A stretch of DNA of 64,000 nucleotides from Nitratireductor aquimarinus (GCF_017255295.1 NZ_JAFKDE010000010.1:178039-242038); one strand, 5' to 3'; shown: positions 16,975-29,498, counted from the first letter of the stretch. The notes: generated by a model from the letters alone, not told the origin. Numbers and translations are program-made.

Positions 16975-18951
16975 ATGGCCGAGGCCGTTTCCCTAAAATT
17001 TCCCGATGGCTCCGTTCGCGAGTATGACGCGGCGACGACCGGCGCTGACATTGCAGCCGGCATCTCCAAGTCGCTCGCCAAGAAGTCCGTCGCCTATGCG
17101 CTTGATGGCACGGTGCGCGATCTGTCGGAGCCTGTCGGCACGTCCGGCGATATCGAGATCGTCACCCGTGACGACCCGCGCGCGCTGGAACTGATCCGTC
17201 ACGATGCCGCGCATGTGCTCGCCGAAGCCGTGCAGGAACTGTGGCCCGGCACCCAGGTCACCATCGGTCCGGTGATCGAGAACGGCTTCTATTACGACTT
17301 CGCCCGCAATGAGCCCTTCACGCCCGAAGACCTGCCGGTCATCGAGAAGAAGATGGCGGAGATCATTGCGCGCAACAAGCCTTTCACCAGGGAAGTCTGG
17401 TCGCGCGACAAGGCCAAGGAAGTGTTCGCTGAAAAGGGCGAGAGCTACAAGGTCGAGCTGATCGACGCGATCCCCGAGGATCAGGACGTCAAGATCTACG
17501 CGCAGGGCGACTGGTTCGACCTCTGCCGTGGCCCGCACATGGCTTCCACCGGTCAGGTCGGCAAGGCTTTCAAGCTGATGAAGGTGGCCGGCGCCTATTG
17601 GCGCGGCGATTCCAACAATCCGATGCTGACCCGCATCTACGGCACGGCCTGGCACACGCAGGAAGAGCTCGACCAGTATCTCCACATGCTGGAAGAGGCC
17701 GAGAAGCGCGACCACCGTCGCCTTGGCCGCGAGATGGACCTGTTCCATTTCCAGGAAGAAGGCCCGGGCGTCGTGTTCTGGCACTCCAAGGGCTGGCGCA
17801 TGTTCCAGAACCTTGTGAGCTACATGCGCCGCAGGCTCGCAACCGATGGCTATGATGAGGTCAACGCTCCGCAGGTGCTCGACAAGAGCCTGTGGGAGAC
17901 CTCCGGTCACTGGGGCTGGTACAAGGAGAACATGTTCAAGGTCGAGTGCGCGGACGACGAGGCGGAAGACACCCGCACCTTCGCACTGAAGCCGATGAAC
18001 TGTCCCGGTCACGTGCAGATCTTCAAGCATGGCCTGAAGTCCTACCGCGACCTGCCGATCCGGATGGCCGAGTTCGGCAATGTGCATCGCTACGAGCCTT
18101 CGGGCGCGCTGCACGGCCTGATGCGTGTGCGCGGCTTCACGCAGGACGACGCGCACATCTTCTGCACGGAAGACCAGCTTGCGGCTGAATGCCTGAAGAT
18201 CAACGACCTGATCCTCTCCACCTATGCCGATTTCGGCTTCAAGGAGATCACGGTCTTCTTCTCCACGCGGCCTGAAAAGCGCGTCGGATCGGATGCGCTG
18301 TGGGATCACGCCGAGGAGATCATGACTGGCGTTCTCGAAAAGATCGCCGCCTCGGACAGCCGCATCAAGACGGCGATCAATCCGGGCGATGGCGCGTTCT
18401 ACGGGCCGAAGTTCGATTATGTTCTGAAGGACGCCATCGGCCGCGAATGGCAGTGCGGCACGACGCAGATCGACTTCAACCTGCCGGAGCGTTTCGGTGC
18501 GTTCTACATCGATCAGGATTCGGAGAAGAAGCAGCCGGTCATGGTGCACCGGGCGATCTGCGGCTCGATGGAGCGTTTCCTCGGCATTCTGATCGAGAAC
18601 TTTGCCGGTCACTTCCCGCTCTGGTTCGCACCGGTGCAGGTGGTGGTGGCGACGATCACGTCCGATGCCGACGAATATGCACTGAAAGTGACGGAGACGC
18701 TGAAGGAGGCCGGACTTCTGGCCGAGGTGGATCTGCGTAACGAGAAGATCAACTACAAGGTCCGCGAGCACTCGCTGGCCAAGGTTCCGGTGATCCTCGT
18801 CTGCGGCAAGCGCGAAGCGGAAGAAGGCACGGTGAACATTCGCCGGCTGGGAAGCCGCGATCAGGCGTCCATGTCGCTGGCCGATGTGACCGCCATGCTG
18901 GTCGAAGAGGCAACGCCGCCGGACCTGAAGCGCAAGGCCGCAAAGGCCTGA
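16975..18951 (+). CDS. thrS: Threonine-tRNA ligase
   Basis: Class II aminoacyl-tRNA synthetase of 658 residues. Domains in order are TGS (residues 1-62), the SAD editing domain with [11 protein letters not shown] and the editing-site CRGPHM, the class II catalytic core with zinc ligands ([20 protein letters not shown], and later the [12 protein letters not shown] region), and the C-terminal anticodon-binding domain ([12 protein letters not shown]). The start at 16975 follows AAGGAGAAG. No T-box leader is seen in the 124-base spacer. It is followed by a strong terminator shared with the convergent gene. Confidence 0.98.
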   Translation: MAEAVSLKFPDGSVREYDAATTGADIAAGISKSLAKKSVAYALDGTVRDLSEPVGTSGDIEIVTRDDPRALELIRHDAAHVLAEAVQELWPGTQVTIGPVIENGFYYDFARNEPFTPEDLPVIEKKMAEIIARNKPFTREVWSRDKAKEVFAEKGESYKVELIDAIPEDQDVKIYAQGDWFDLCRGPHMASTGQVGKAFKLMKVAGAYWRGDSNNPMLTRIYGTAWHTQEELDQYLHMLEEAEKRDHRRLGREMDLFHFQEEGPGVVFWHSKGWRMFQNLVSYMRRRLATDGYDEVNAPQVLDKSLWETSGHWGWYKENMFKVECADDEAEDTRTFALKPMNCPGHVQIFKHGLKSYRDLPIRMAEFGNVHRYEPSGALHGLMRVRGFTQDDAHIFCTEDQLAAECLKINDLILSTYADFGFKEITVFFSTRPEKRVGSDALWDHAEEIMTGVLEKIAASDSRIKTAINPGDGAFYGPKFDYVLKDAIGREWQCGTTQIDFNLPERFGAFYIDQDSEKKQPVMVHRAICGSMERFLGILIENFAGHFPLWFAPVQVVVATITSDADEYALKVTETLKEAGLLAEVDLRNEKINYKVREHSLAKVPVILVCGKREAEEGTVNIRRLGSRDQASMSLADVTAMLVEEATPPDLKRKAAKA

Positions 18952-18974
18952 GCTGTAAGGCGCTCAAAACGAAG

Positions 18975-19006
18975 AAAGCCCCGCTGGATGCAGCGGGGCT
19001 TTTTCA
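18975..19006. terminator. Bidirectional rho-independent terminator
   Basis: A perfect 12-base stem, AAAGCCCCGCTG (18975-18986) with CAGCGGGGCTTT (18991-19002), loop GATG, followed by TTTT on the plus strand and by TTTCTTCGTTTT on the minus strand. It ends thrS and the convergent gene at 19029. Confidence 0.92.
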
Positions 19007-19028
19007 TTTCTGCGATGTGTTCCGGTTT

Positions 19029-20003
19029 TCAGTCGGGAAACTGATTGCGCGTGTCGAGCAGATCGGTCGGCAGCAGTTCCACATCCTGATTGCGGCCGGG
19101 CACGACCGAAAAATCGCGCTGGTAGATGCGGTCGCGGTTCTTGGCGACAATCGTGTAATTGCCTTCGGCAAGAACCATGGAGGCGTAGGCGCTGACCGTT
19201 TCGTAGACGATTTCGCCCGTGTCGGTCAGAACCGACCAGGCGGTATCGGCAATGGCTTCGCCGCCGCGTTCGCGCACAAGCTTCATGGTAAGGTCGGCGG
19301 CGCGGTGCTCCACCGTCGCTTCCGTCAGCTTGCCGGCTTCCACGCGGATGTCGGAGCGGATCGCTGCGTTGATGTCTCCGTAATTGGAGACCACGTGATA
19401 GGTGCCGGAATTGAGCCGGACGATGCTGCCGGGCTCGACCTTGGGCAGGATCAGCGCACCGTCGCCGATATTGTCTTCCGTCGCCTCATAGATGGCAAAG
19501 CGCAGCTGGTTCTGCGGAATGCGCACGCCGCCGGGCAGGATCGCGTTGAGCTTGAGACCGCCGGCATCGAGGAACAGGTCTTCGCGCATGGGCTCGCGGC
19601 TGACCGTGATGCGCTTTGTCACGCCTGCGCGTCCATAGGCGGCATGGACGAGATAGCTGCCGGGGGCGAGTTCGAAGACGCTGTTGCCGCCGCGCGCGGT
19701 TGCGACGAGCGGCAGTTTGTCATCGGGGCCGGGCTGCGTGCCGAAAATACGCCAGACGAGACCGTTCGGGATTTCGTCGCCGCCTTCGTTCAGATGCGCG
19801 ACCAGTGTTACCTCGCCGGTGTCGGCAATGGCGAGCGCATCATCCACGGAGGCGGGGGCATAATTGTTGAGGCCGGGCAGGCGCAGGCCGTCGACGGCTT
19901 TCGCCGCATCCTCCTGCGCCATGACGTTCGACGCCTGAAAGGACAGCGTGCACAGGGCGAGAAGAGACAGAGTCGTTTTAAGTGAACCGCGCATAGCTGA
20001 CAT
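19029..20003 (-). CDS. Secreted hypothetical protein
   Basis: A 324-residue protein of unknown function with a Sec signal peptide (residues 1-30, hydrophobic TTLSLLALCTLSF, probable cleavage after VMA before QED). The mature part is rich in beta-strand: repeated units of the form GxxxVELAPGSYLVHAAYGRAG, VRLNSGTYHVVSNYGD and MVLAEGNYTIVAKNRD. These look like three or four carboxypeptidase-regulatory-like or PEGA-like beta-sandwich repeats. The frame is open to 20615, but the signal peptide fixes the start at 20003 (MSAMRG) or 19994. It is divergent from the nitroreductase gene. It probably acts in the periplasm; I cannot assign a role. Confidence 0.8.
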   Translation of the reverse strand: MSAMRGSLKTTLSLLALCTLSFQASNVMAQEDAAKAVDGLRLPGLNNYAPASVDDALAIADTGEVTLVAHLNEGGDEIPNGLVWRIFGTQPGPDDKLPLVATARGGNSVFELAPGSYLVHAAYGRAGVTKRITVSREPMREDLFLDAGGLKLNAILPGGVRIPQNQLRFAIYEATEDNIGDGALILPKVEPGSIVRLNSGTYHVVSNYGDINAAIRSDIRVEAGKLTEATVEHRAADLTMKLVRERGGEAIADTAWSVLTDTGEIVYETVSAYASMVLAEGNYTIVAKNRDRIYQRDFSVVPGRNQDVELLPTDLLDTRNQFPD

Positions 20004-20120
20004 GAAGCCCAAGGCGGTGGCAATTTCAAGGCGATTATGCGATCTGGTTCCAGCGAAAAGCCAGCTTTTGCCAGCCAGACAACCTGTTTCAGGCAATGCA
20101 GATCCCACAGGAGACAGACA

Positions 20121-20705
20121 GTGCATCCATCCGTGCTTGATTTCATGCTCGCGCGCCGCTCCACGCCGGTGAAAGACCTCGCGGAACCAGCTCCTTCCGA
20201 CAAGGAAATCGAGACCATCCTGACCGCAGCCTCGCGCGTGCCCGATCACGGGCGACTGACACCCTGGCGCTTTATTCTCTATCGTGGCGATGCGCGCACC
20301 GAGATTGGCGAGGCACTGGCCAAACGCGCCGTCGAGCGTGAGGGCGAGCTGCCGGAAACGCGTCTGGAGCAAGAGCGCAACCGCTTTTCCCGCGCGCCGC
20401 TGGTGATCGGTGTGGTTTGCGTGCCCAAGGAAAGCCCGACCATTCCCGAATGGGAGATGTTCCTGTCCGGCGGCATGGCGGCCATGAACCTTATGATTGC
20501 AGCCAATGCGCTCGGCTATGGCACCAATCTCATCACCAACTGGTATTCCGACGATGCGGAAGGCCGCCGCATTCTGGGGCTGGCGCCGCAGGAGCGCGTG
20601 GTCGGCTTCGTGCATATCGGTTCCTATGATGTGGAACTGGTCGAGCGGCCGCGCCCTGCGCTGGACGCCATTGTTTCCGATTACTCCGGCCCGTGGGAAG
20701 CATGA
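20121..20705 (+). CDS. Nitroreductase family protein
   Basis: A 194-residue FMN-dependent oxidoreductase-like protein of the YdjA/NfnB type. ARRSTPVK at the start is the FMN-binding RRS motif. SRVPDHGRLTPWRFI follows, and the C-terminal GLAPQERVVGFVHIG is the region that contacts FMN. The start is a GTG (VHPSVLDFML), chosen because AGGAG lies eight bases before it. The next gene overlaps it by four bases (ATGA), so nitroreductase and flavin reductase are translated as a unit. The natural substrate is unknown. Confidence 0.88.
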   Translation: MHPSVLDFMLARRSTPVKDLAEPAPSDKEIETILTAASRVPDHGRLTPWRFILYRGDARTEIGEALAKRAVEREGELPETRLEQERNRFSRAPLVIGVVCVPKESPTIPEWEMFLSGGMAAMNLMIAANALGYGTNLITNWYSDDAEGRRILGLAPQERVVGFVHIGSYDVELVERPRPALDAIVSDYSGPWEA

Positions 20706-21313
20706 TGTTTTTCGAACCCTCCAAGGGGCACGGCCTGCCGCATGATCCGTTCAAGGCGATCGTCTCGCCGCGCCCGATCGGCTGGATTTCGACCCTGTCG
20801 AAGGACGGAACGGCAAACCTTGCGCCTTACTCCTTCTTCAATGCGATCTCGTCCAATCCGCATCTGGTGTTTTTCTCCTCGGAAGGGGCGAAGGACAGCG
20901 CCACCCATGCGGAAGAGACCGGCGAGTTCGTCGTCAATCTTGCAAGCCATGATCTGGCCGAGCAACTGAATGCGAGCTCGGTCGATGCGCCGCGCGGTGT
21001 CAGCGAGTTTGCCTTTGCCGGACTTACGGAAGCCCCATCGACGCTGGTTGCGCCGCCGCGCGTGGCCGAATGCCACGCCGCGCTTGAATGCAAGGTGACC
21101 GAAGTGCGTCGTCCGCTCGGCCTCGATGGCGCGTGGGCAGGCGTCATCGTGGTGACCGGTGAGGTGGTCGGCGTTCACATCAGCGATGCCGTTTTGAAGG
21201 ACGGCATGTTCGATGCCGTTGCTGCCGGCAATCTCGCGCGTCTTGGATATCGTGACTATTCGGCTGTGACCGAGGTCTTCCAGATGACGCGCCCCCAGTG
21301 GAAGGGTGACTGA
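20702..21313 (+). CDS. Flavin reductase-like (FMN-binding split barrel) protein
   Basis: A 203-residue protein of the flavin reductase-like domain family. The FMN site is recognisable in PFKAIVSPRPIGWISTLSKDG, NLAPYSFFNAISSNPHLVFFS and EFVVNLASHDLAEQLN. It may reduce flavin with NAD(P)H or simply bind FMN. It is coupled to the nitroreductase gene by an ATGA overlap. It ends just before a palindromic spacer and the convergent lyase gene. Confidence 0.88.
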   Translation: MMFFEPSKGHGLPHDPFKAIVSPRPIGWISTLSKDGTANLAPYSFFNAISSNPHLVFFSSEGAKDSATHAEETGEFVVNLASHDLAEQLNASSVDAPRGVSEFAFAGLTEAPSTLVAPPRVAECHAALECKVTEVRRPLGLDGAWAGVIVVTGEVVGVHISDAVLKDGMFDAVAAGNLARLGYRDYSAVTEVFQMTRPQWKGD

Positions 21314-21325
21314 CGCGCCAGGGCA

Positions 21326-21358
21326 ATCGGAGTAGCCCGGTTTTCGGGTTAATCCGAT
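21326..21358. repeat. Palindromic repeat, half-unit related to the glpX-recJ repeat
   Basis: ATCGGA (21326-21331) pairs with TCCGAT (21353-21358), with an inner CCCG/CGGG pair. The core CCGGTTTTCGGGTTAATCCG matches 11091-11110 closely, so it belongs to the same repeat family. It lies between two convergent genes and could act as a terminator. Confidence 0.6.
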
Positions 21359-21371
21359 GCTTCTCCCCACT

Positions 21372-22250
21372 CTAGTCTGACGACGCGTCGGCTGCGCGTG
21401 CAAGCACGCGTTCGGCAAGCGCCAGGTGCGGGCGGTCATACATCCGCCCGCCAATATTGACCACGCCGGCGTTTCCGGCGGCAGAGAAGGCCTTCACCAC
21501 GGCGCGGGCCTTCTCCACCTCCTTGGCGGAGGGGGTAAAGGTGGCGTTGATCGGTGCGACCTGCGCCGGGTGAATGGCCATCTTGGCGACGAAGCCATCG
21601 CGCGCCGCCAATTGGCAATCCCTTGCAAAAGCCTCTGTATCCGAAAAGTTCGGGAATACCGTGTCGATGGCCGGAACGCCTGCCGCCGCAGCCGCCAGCA
21701 GCGTCATGCTGCGGGCGAGCTGAAAGAGCGGCGTATAGCTTCCGTCTTCATGGCGCGCGGCGAGCGCGCCGATATGGGCTGACAGGTCTTCCGCGCCCCA
21801 GGTCAGCCCGGCCAACCGGTCGCTCGAATCCCGGTAGCTGGCGGCGTTGAGGACGCCCAGCGCCGTTTCCGTGATGATCGGCAGGATGCGTGTGCTTCCG
21901 TCTTCAATGCCGTTTTCTGCTTCGTGCACGCGCAATGCGGCGGCAAGGCGCGCCACATCTGCGCCGCCCTCGGCCTTGGGCAGCATCACGCCATCGGGAC
22001 CCGCCTGCATGACGCCGGCGAGGTCGTCTTCCGTCAGGCCGCTCGACAGATCGTTGACCCGTACATAGAGCTGCGCGCCCGTACGGCCGCGCGCGTCCTC
22101 CAGGAAAGCGGTGGTGATGCGCCGGCCTTCGGCCTTGCGGTCGGGGCTGACCGAATCTTCCAGATCGATGATCAGCACATCGCTTGCGGAACCGAGCGCC
22201 TTTTCAAGCTTGCGCTCGGAATCCCCGGGCACGAATAGAAGCGAACGCAT
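21372..22250 (-). CDS. HpcH/HpaI aldolase / CitE-like CoA-ester lyase
   Basis: A 292-residue TIM-barrel protein of the citrate-lyase beta/malyl-CoA lyase group. Typical motifs are MRSLLFVPGDSERKLEKAL, VLIIDLEDSVSP (Asp/Glu for the metal), YVRVNDL, GVMLPKAE, PIITETALGVLN, LTWGAEDLS and KMAIHPAQVAPIN. It may cleave or hydrolyse a malyl-CoA or citramalyl-CoA type thioester; sequence alone does not choose. It starts two bases after the MaoC stop, so the two enzymes are made together and probably act in consecutive steps. Confidence 0.88.
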   Translation of the reverse strand: MRSLLFVPGDSERKLEKALGSASDVLIIDLEDSVSPDRKAEGRRITTAFLEDARGRTGAQLYVRVNDLSSGLTEDDLAGVMQAGPDGVMLPKAEGGADVARLAAALRVHEAENGIEDGSTRILPIITETALGVLNAASYRDSSDRLAGLTWGAEDLSAHIGALAARHEDGSYTPLFQLARSMTLLAAAAAGVPAIDTVFPNFSDTEAFARDCQLAARDGFVAKMAIHPAQVAPINATFTPSAKEVEKARAVVKAFSAAGNAGVVNIGGRMYDRPHLALAERVLARAADASSD

Positions 22251-22252
22251 GA

Positions 22253-22708
22253 TCAGGCGTCTTTCTTCTTGAGGATCATGGCCTGACGCAGGCAGCGCGC
22301 CACCAGCCTGTCATTCTGATTGTAGGCGCGGTGCTCGAACTCGACGATGCCGCGGTCGGGCTTGGATTTGGATTCGCGCACCGATTTGACTTCTGTTTCA
22401 ACCCGGATCGTGTCGCCGTGGAAGACCGGGTGAGGGAAGCCCGTCTCCGTCATGCCCAGATTGGCGACCGTCGTGCCAAGCGTCGTATCGTGAACGGAAA
22501 TGCCGATCATCAGCCCCAGCGTGAAGAGCGAGTTGACGAGCGGCTTGCCCCATTCGGTCTTCTCGGCAAAGGCGAAATCGATGTGGAGCGGCTGCGGGTT
22601 CAGCGTCATGGTCGAAAACAGCATGTTGTCGCTTTCGGTCACGCTCTTGCGCAGGGTGTGCTGGAACACCTGTCCCGGCTGGAATTCCTCTAGGTAAAGA
22701 CCGGCCAT
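22253..22708 (-). CDS. MaoC family enoyl-CoA hydratase/dehydratase
   Basis: A 151-residue hot-dog-fold protein. The MaoC hydratase motif is at NPQPLHIDFAFAEKTEWGKPLVNS, with the Asp-His type catalytic pair, followed by GVFHGDT-like FPHPVFHGDTIRVETEV and SKSKPDRGIVEFEHRAYNQ. In related bacteria this partner of a CitE-like lyase hydrates mesaconyl-CoA-like substrates; here the substrate is inferred only from that pairing. The frame extends to 22828, but the ATG at 22708 (MAGLYLEEF) has GGAGGA six bases upstream. It is divergent from the DUF2336 gene. Confidence 0.87.
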   Translation of the reverse strand: MAGLYLEEFQPGQVFQHTLRKSVTESDNMLFSTMTLNPQPLHIDFAFAEKTEWGKPLVNSLFTLGLMIGISVHDTTLGTTVANLGMTETGFPHPVFHGDTIRVETEVKSVRESKSKPDRGIVEFEHRAYNQNDRLVARCLRQAMILKKKDA

Positions 22709-22846
22709 CGTGTCCTCCGCATCCCGTTTGACCAATGCATCCTCCCTTTCTTGATAGGCGGGCTGCCGGCCCCTCGCAAGCGGGCACTTATGGTAAACGT
22801 TTCCTATACGAATTCGCGCTAGGGTCATTCCAGACAGGGCGGGAGC

Positions 22847-24001
22847 GTGACTTCAGTGCAAGTGGTTCAGCATTTTCTTAAATGGATGGAGACTGCCAGA
22901 GTGGTTGACAGAGCAGGGGCTGCCACAGCTCTCGCCAGAGCCTATCTCGACCGGGAACTGCCGTTTGAGGACCGCTACGCGGCCGAGGCCGCGCTGACGG
23001 CGCTGCTCGACGATCCCTCATCCAAAGTGCGCGCCGCACTGGCCGAAGCGCTCTCCATGAGCCGGCATGCGCCCATGCAGGTGATCGCCGCTCTTGCCGC
23101 CGACCAGCCGGACGTGGCTGCGCCGATCCTGGCGCGCTCGCCGATGCTTTCCGATTCCGACCTTATCGACCGCGTGGGCGACGGCCGCGAAGGGACGCAG
23201 CGGCTTGTTGCACAGCGTCCGCAGCTTGCCATGGGGGTTTCGGCCGCCATTGCAGAGGTGGGGTCGCTCGAAGCCTGTCTGGCGATGGTCGACAATCCGA
23301 GCGCGGAGATCGCCGCAGTGAGCTTTCGCCGCATGATTGAGCGTCATGGCCATGAGCCGCGCATGCGCGTGGCGCTGGCGGCCGATCAGCGTCTTCCCTC
23401 CGATTGCAGGCACACGCTTCTCGTGCAGCTTGGCGAAGCCCTGCGCGAAGCGCCGCTGGTTAAGGCGCTGGTGGGTGCGGCGCGGGCCGAGAAGCTGACG
23501 CGTGATGCATGCGTGCGCGCCTCGCTCACGCTGATCGAGACGATTGACCCGGATGAGCACGAAGCGCTGGTGGAGCATCTGCGCATGCGTGGTGATCTGA
23601 CGGCAGGTTTCATCGTGCGCATGGTGGCGCATGGCAAGATCGATTTCTTCGGCCATGTGATGATGGCGCTCACCGGGCAGTCGCACACGCGCATTCGCGG
23701 CCTGCTCGTGAACGGACGCGATCTGGCCGTATCGGCGCTTTTGCAGAAGGCGGGGCTTGCAAAGCCGTTTCACCGCCCCCTGGTCCGCGCGCTGTCGGTC
23801 TGGCGTGACGTGGCGCAGGGGCGGCGGGTGGCCGGTGCGCAGGAGGTTTCCTGGCTGATGATGGAGAGCATTGGCGCGACGCCCGGTCAGTCCGGTCCGG
23901 CAGCGGAATCTGCGGAGCTTGCAGGCCTGCTGCGCTCAATCCACCTTGATGCCCTGCGTGAGAACGCACGCCTTCAGGCGCAGGCGATCGCCGCCGCCTG
24001 A
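22847..24001 (+). CDS. DUF2336 domain-containing protein
   Basis: A 384-residue cytosolic protein of a family found mainly in alphaproteobacteria. It is almost all helical and rich in Ala, with HEAT-like units such as ALTALLDDPSSKVRAALAEAL and HAPMQVIAALAADQPDVAAPIL near the N-terminus. The rest has the DUF2336 signature, including VAQRPQLAMGVSAAI. No catalytic motif is visible; a scaffolding role would be a guess. The start is a GTG at 22847; another GTG at 22856 has better spacing to GGGAG and is a fair alternative. Confidence 0.85.
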   Translation: MTSVQVVQHFLKWMETARVVDRAGAATALARAYLDRELPFEDRYAAEAALTALLDDPSSKVRAALAEALSMSRHAPMQVIAALAADQPDVAAPILARSPMLSDSDLIDRVGDGREGTQRLVAQRPQLAMGVSAAIAEVGSLEACLAMVDNPSAEIAAVSFRRMIERHGHEPRMRVALAADQRLPSDCRHTLLVQLGEALREAPLVKALVGAARAEKLTRDACVRASLTLIETIDPDEHEALVEHLRMRGDLTAGFIVRMVAHGKIDFFGHVMMALTGQSHTRIRGLLVNGRDLAVSALLQKAGLAKPFHRPLVRALSVWRDVAQGRRVAGAQEVSWLMMESIGATPGQSGPAAESAELAGLLRSIHLDALRENARLQAQAIAAA

Positions 24002-24019
24002 CAGAAGGGCGTCCGCGTC

Positions 24020-24040
24020 GCCGGCATCAATGCCGGCTTT
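24020..24040 (+). terminator. Candidate terminator after the DUF2336 gene
   Basis: GCCGGCA (24020-24026), loop TCAA, TGCCGGC (24031-24037), then TTT. It lies in the 44-base gap between two convergent genes. The T-run is short. Confidence 0.5.
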
Positions 24041-24045
24041 GCGCG

Positions 24046-26118
24046 TCAGATATCCAGTTCTTCAGCGAACTCGGCATTGTCCTGAATGAAGCGGAAGCGC
24101 GCTTCGGGTTTGGTTCCCATCAGGCTGTCGATGGCGCCCTTGGTGGCTTCCTGACCGTCGAGCACGGTGACGCGCAGCAGCGTGCGCTTGGCCGGGTCCA
24201 TGGTCGTTTCCTTGAGCTGGCTCGCCATCATCTCGCCCAGACCCTTGAAGCGGCCGATATCGATCTTGCCGCGCCCCGTGAACTCCGTTTCCAGAAGCTC
24301 GTCCTTGTGGGCGTCGTCGCGCGCATACATGGTCTTGCCGCCCTGGCTGAGGCGGTAGAGCGGGGGAACAGCCATGTAGAGATGGCCATTCTCGATGAGC
24401 TGCGGCATCTCCTGATAGAAGAATGTGATGAGCAGCGAGGCAATGTGCGCACCGTCGACGTCGGCATCCGTCATGATGATGACGCGGTCGTAACGCAGAT
24501 CGTCTTCACGGTATTTCGAGCGCGTGCCGCAGCCGAGCGCCTGTGTGATGTCGGAAATCTGCTGGTTGGCGGCGAGCTTGTTGGAGCCGGCGCTGGCGAC
24601 GTTGAGGATCTTGCCGCGCAGCGGCAGAACGGCCTGACTGGCGCGGTTGCGCGCCTGCTTGGCGGAGCCGCCAGCCGAGTCGCCCTCGACGATGAAGATT
24701 TCAGCACCCGCTGCCGCGCCCATGGTGCAGTCGGCGAGCTTTCCGGGCAGGCGCAGCTTGCGCACGGCGCTCTTGCGGCTGACCTCGCGCTCCTGACGGC
24801 GGCGAAGGCGCTCATCGGCGCGCGCCACCACCCATTCGAGCAGTTTGGAGGCTTCCTGCGGGTTTTCTGCAAGCCAGTGGTCGAACGGATCGCGGATCGC
24901 GTTTTCGACGATGCGGGTGGCCGCAGCCGTCGCCAGCTTGTCCTTGGTCTGGCCAACGAACTCCGGTTCGCGCACGAACACGGAAAGCATGCCGGCGGCC
25001 GAGATCATCACGTCTTCGGAGGTGATGATGGACGCGCGCTTGTTGCCGGTCAGCTCCGCATAGCCGCGCAGGCCGCGCAGGAGCGCGTTGCGGAAACCGC
25101 TTTCGTGGGTTCCGCCCTCGGGCGTCGGCACGGTGTTACAATAGGAGTTGAGCATGGCGTCGCCGCCATACCAGGTGATCGCCCATTCCACGGCGCCATG
25201 ACCGGTGGTCTTTTCGCTGCGGCCGGAGAAAATCTCCTTGGTGACCTGGAACTGCCCGTCGAGCGAAGCGGCCAGATAGTCCTTGAGACCACCGGGGAAG
25301 TGGAAGGTCGCCTTTTCGGGCGTCTCGTCCTTCTCGCCGATCAGGGAAGGGGCGCAAATCCAGCGGATTTCCACGCCGCCGAACAGATAGGCCTTGGAGC
25401 GGGCCATCTTGTAGAGCCGCGCGGGCTCGAACTTCGCGCCCTTGCCAAAGATTTCTTCGTCCGGCTTGAAGCGCACCTTGGTGCCGCGCCGGTTGTGCAC
25501 GTCGCCGAGCTTCTCCAGTCCGCCCTGCGGCAGGCCGCGCGAAAAAGTCTGGCGGAAGAGCTGGCGATTGCGGGCAACCTCCACCTGAAGGAGTTCGGAC
25601 AGGGCGTTGACCACGGACACGCCAACGCCGTGCAGGCCGCCGGAGGTCTCGTAGACCTTGGAATCGAACTTACCGCCGGCATGCAGCGTCGTCATGATGA
25701 CTTCGAGCGCCGACTTGTCCTTGAACTTGGGGTGCGGATCGACCGGAATGCCGCGGCCGTTATCGGTGACGGAGAGATAGCCTTCCTCGTCGAGTTCCAC
25801 TTCGATGAAGGTGGCGTGGCCGGCCACCGCCTCATCCATGGAGTTGTCGATGACTTCGGCGAACAGGTGGTGCAGCGCCTTGTCGTCGGTGCCGCCGATA
25901 TACATGCCGGGACGGCGACGAACGGGCTCCAGACCTTCCAGAACCTCAATGTCGGCCGCACTGTAGCCGTCGCCCGACGGGGCGGGCGATGCAGATGGCG
26001 CGGGACGCGCAGCGGGCTTGCGCTGAGGCGCTGCCGGCTCGGGCGTTTTCGCACGTTCCACATTGGCAGGCGTCCCGGCGGCAGGCATTCCGGCGAAGAG
26101 GTCGTTGTTGTCGTCCAT
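24046..26118 (-). CDS. parE: DNA topoisomerase IV subunit B
   Basis: ATPase subunit of topoisomerase IV, which separates daughter chromosomes. The 690-residue protein has an N-terminal Pro/Ala-rich extension of about 55 residues, then the GHKL ATPase motifs (EVIDNSMDEAV, VTDNGRGIPV, YETSGGLHGVGVSVVNALS), the transducer, the TOPRIM motifs (IVEGDSAGGSAKQARNR and MTDADVDGAHI), and the C-terminal GLGEM segment. Its length and the text YETSGGLHGVG point to ParE rather than GyrB. The start at 26118 (MDDNNDLFAG) is preferred over 26262. parC is not in the window. Confidence 0.95.
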   Translation of the reverse strand: MDDNNDLFAGMPAAGTPANVERAKTPEPAAPQRKPAARPAPSASPAPSGDGYSAADIEVLEGLEPVRRRPGMYIGGTDDKALHHLFAEVIDNSMDEAVAGHATFIEVELDEEGYLSVTDNGRGIPVDPHPKFKDKSALEVIMTTLHAGGKFDSKVYETSGGLHGVGVSVVNALSELLQVEVARNRQLFRQTFSRGLPQGGLEKLGDVHNRRGTKVRFKPDEEIFGKGAKFEPARLYKMARSKAYLFGGVEIRWICAPSLIGEKDETPEKATFHFPGGLKDYLAASLDGQFQVTKEIFSGRSEKTTGHGAVEWAITWYGGDAMLNSYCNTVPTPEGGTHESGFRNALLRGLRGYAELTGNKRASIITSEDVMISAAGMLSVFVREPEFVGQTKDKLATAAATRIVENAIRDPFDHWLAENPQEASKLLEWVVARADERLRRRQEREVSRKSAVRKLRLPGKLADCTMGAAAGAEIFIVEGDSAGGSAKQARNRASQAVLPLRGKILNVASAGSNKLAANQQISDITQALGCGTRSKYREDDLRYDRVIIMTDADVDGAHIASLLITFFYQEMPQLIENGHLYMAVPPLYRLSQGGKTMYARDDAHKDELLETEFTGRGKIDIGRFKGLGEMMASQLKETTMDPAKRTLLRVTVLDGQEATKGAIDSLMGTKPEARFRFIQDNAEFAEELDI

Positions 26119-26269
26119 GAAGCGTGTTGTTTCCTGTCCGCGAATCAGCCCGCAGTTTGCCATGGTTTGCAAGGCAAAGCGAAGCCTGTTCCGGTTCCGT
26201 TCGGAGTGTGTGGACGACGCTTTACCAGAAAGCGAGGGCGCGCGCCAAGAGGTGCGCGGCAATTGAGGC

Positions 26270-26298
26270 GATCATCTCCCCAGCTTGGGGAGATGATC
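26270..26298. terminator. Strong hairpin after gcvP
   Basis: GATCATCTCCCCA (26270-26282) pairs perfectly with TGGGGAGATGATC (26286-26298) around a three-base loop. It lies just after the gcvP stop on the minus strand. Neither side has a T-run, so it may be a transcript-stabilising or rho-dependent stem rather than an intrinsic terminator. Confidence 0.5.
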
Positions 26299-26311
26299 CG
26301 TTTCATCGTGG

Positions 26312-29113
<2,802 letters not shown>

Positions 29114-29122
29114 GGTGTTTCC

Positions 29123-29491
29123 TCAGGCAATCGACGCCTTGTAGGCGGCTTCGTCCATCAAGCCTTCGAGCTGGCTTTCATCGGAGAGCTTCATCTTCCA
29201 CAGCCAGCCATCGCCGGTGGGGGCGGAGTTCACGAGGGCCGGGTCGCTTGCAAGCGCTTCGTTGACCTCGGAGATCTCGCCATCGGCAGGCGCGTACACA
29301 TCGGAAGCGGCCTTCACGGATTCAACCACGACGGCGGTGTCGCCCTTGGAGAGCGTTGCGCCGGTTTCGGGCAGTTCCACGAACACCAGATCGCCGAGCT
29401 GTTCCTGAGCGTGATCGGTGATGCCGACGGTTGCGACGCCGTTCTCGACTTTGATCCACTCGTGGTCTTCGGTGAAATAGGTCTGGCTCAT
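29123..29491 (-). CDS. gcvH: Glycine cleavage system H protein
   Basis: The 122-residue lipoyl carrier that shuttles the aminomethyl intermediate between P, T and L proteins. The lipoylated lysine is in [14 protein letters not shown]. The N-terminal YFTEDHEWI and the C-terminal [12 protein letters not shown] are typical. The start at 29491 ([12 protein letters not shown]) is clear. It lies seven bases from gcvT. The shared dihydrolipoamide dehydrogenase (L protein) is not here. Confidence 0.97.
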   Translation of the reverse strand: MSQTYFTEDHEWIKVENGVATVGITDHAQEQLGDLVFVELPETGATLSKGDTAVVVESVKAASDVYAPADGEISEVNEALASDPALVNSAPTGDGWLWKMKLSDESQLEGLMDEAAYKASIA

Positions 29492-29498
29492 CTGGCTG

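Noticed and set aside
16993..18771. A 592-codon frame opposite thrS
   Set aside because: Antisense of conserved thrS with no domain of its own.
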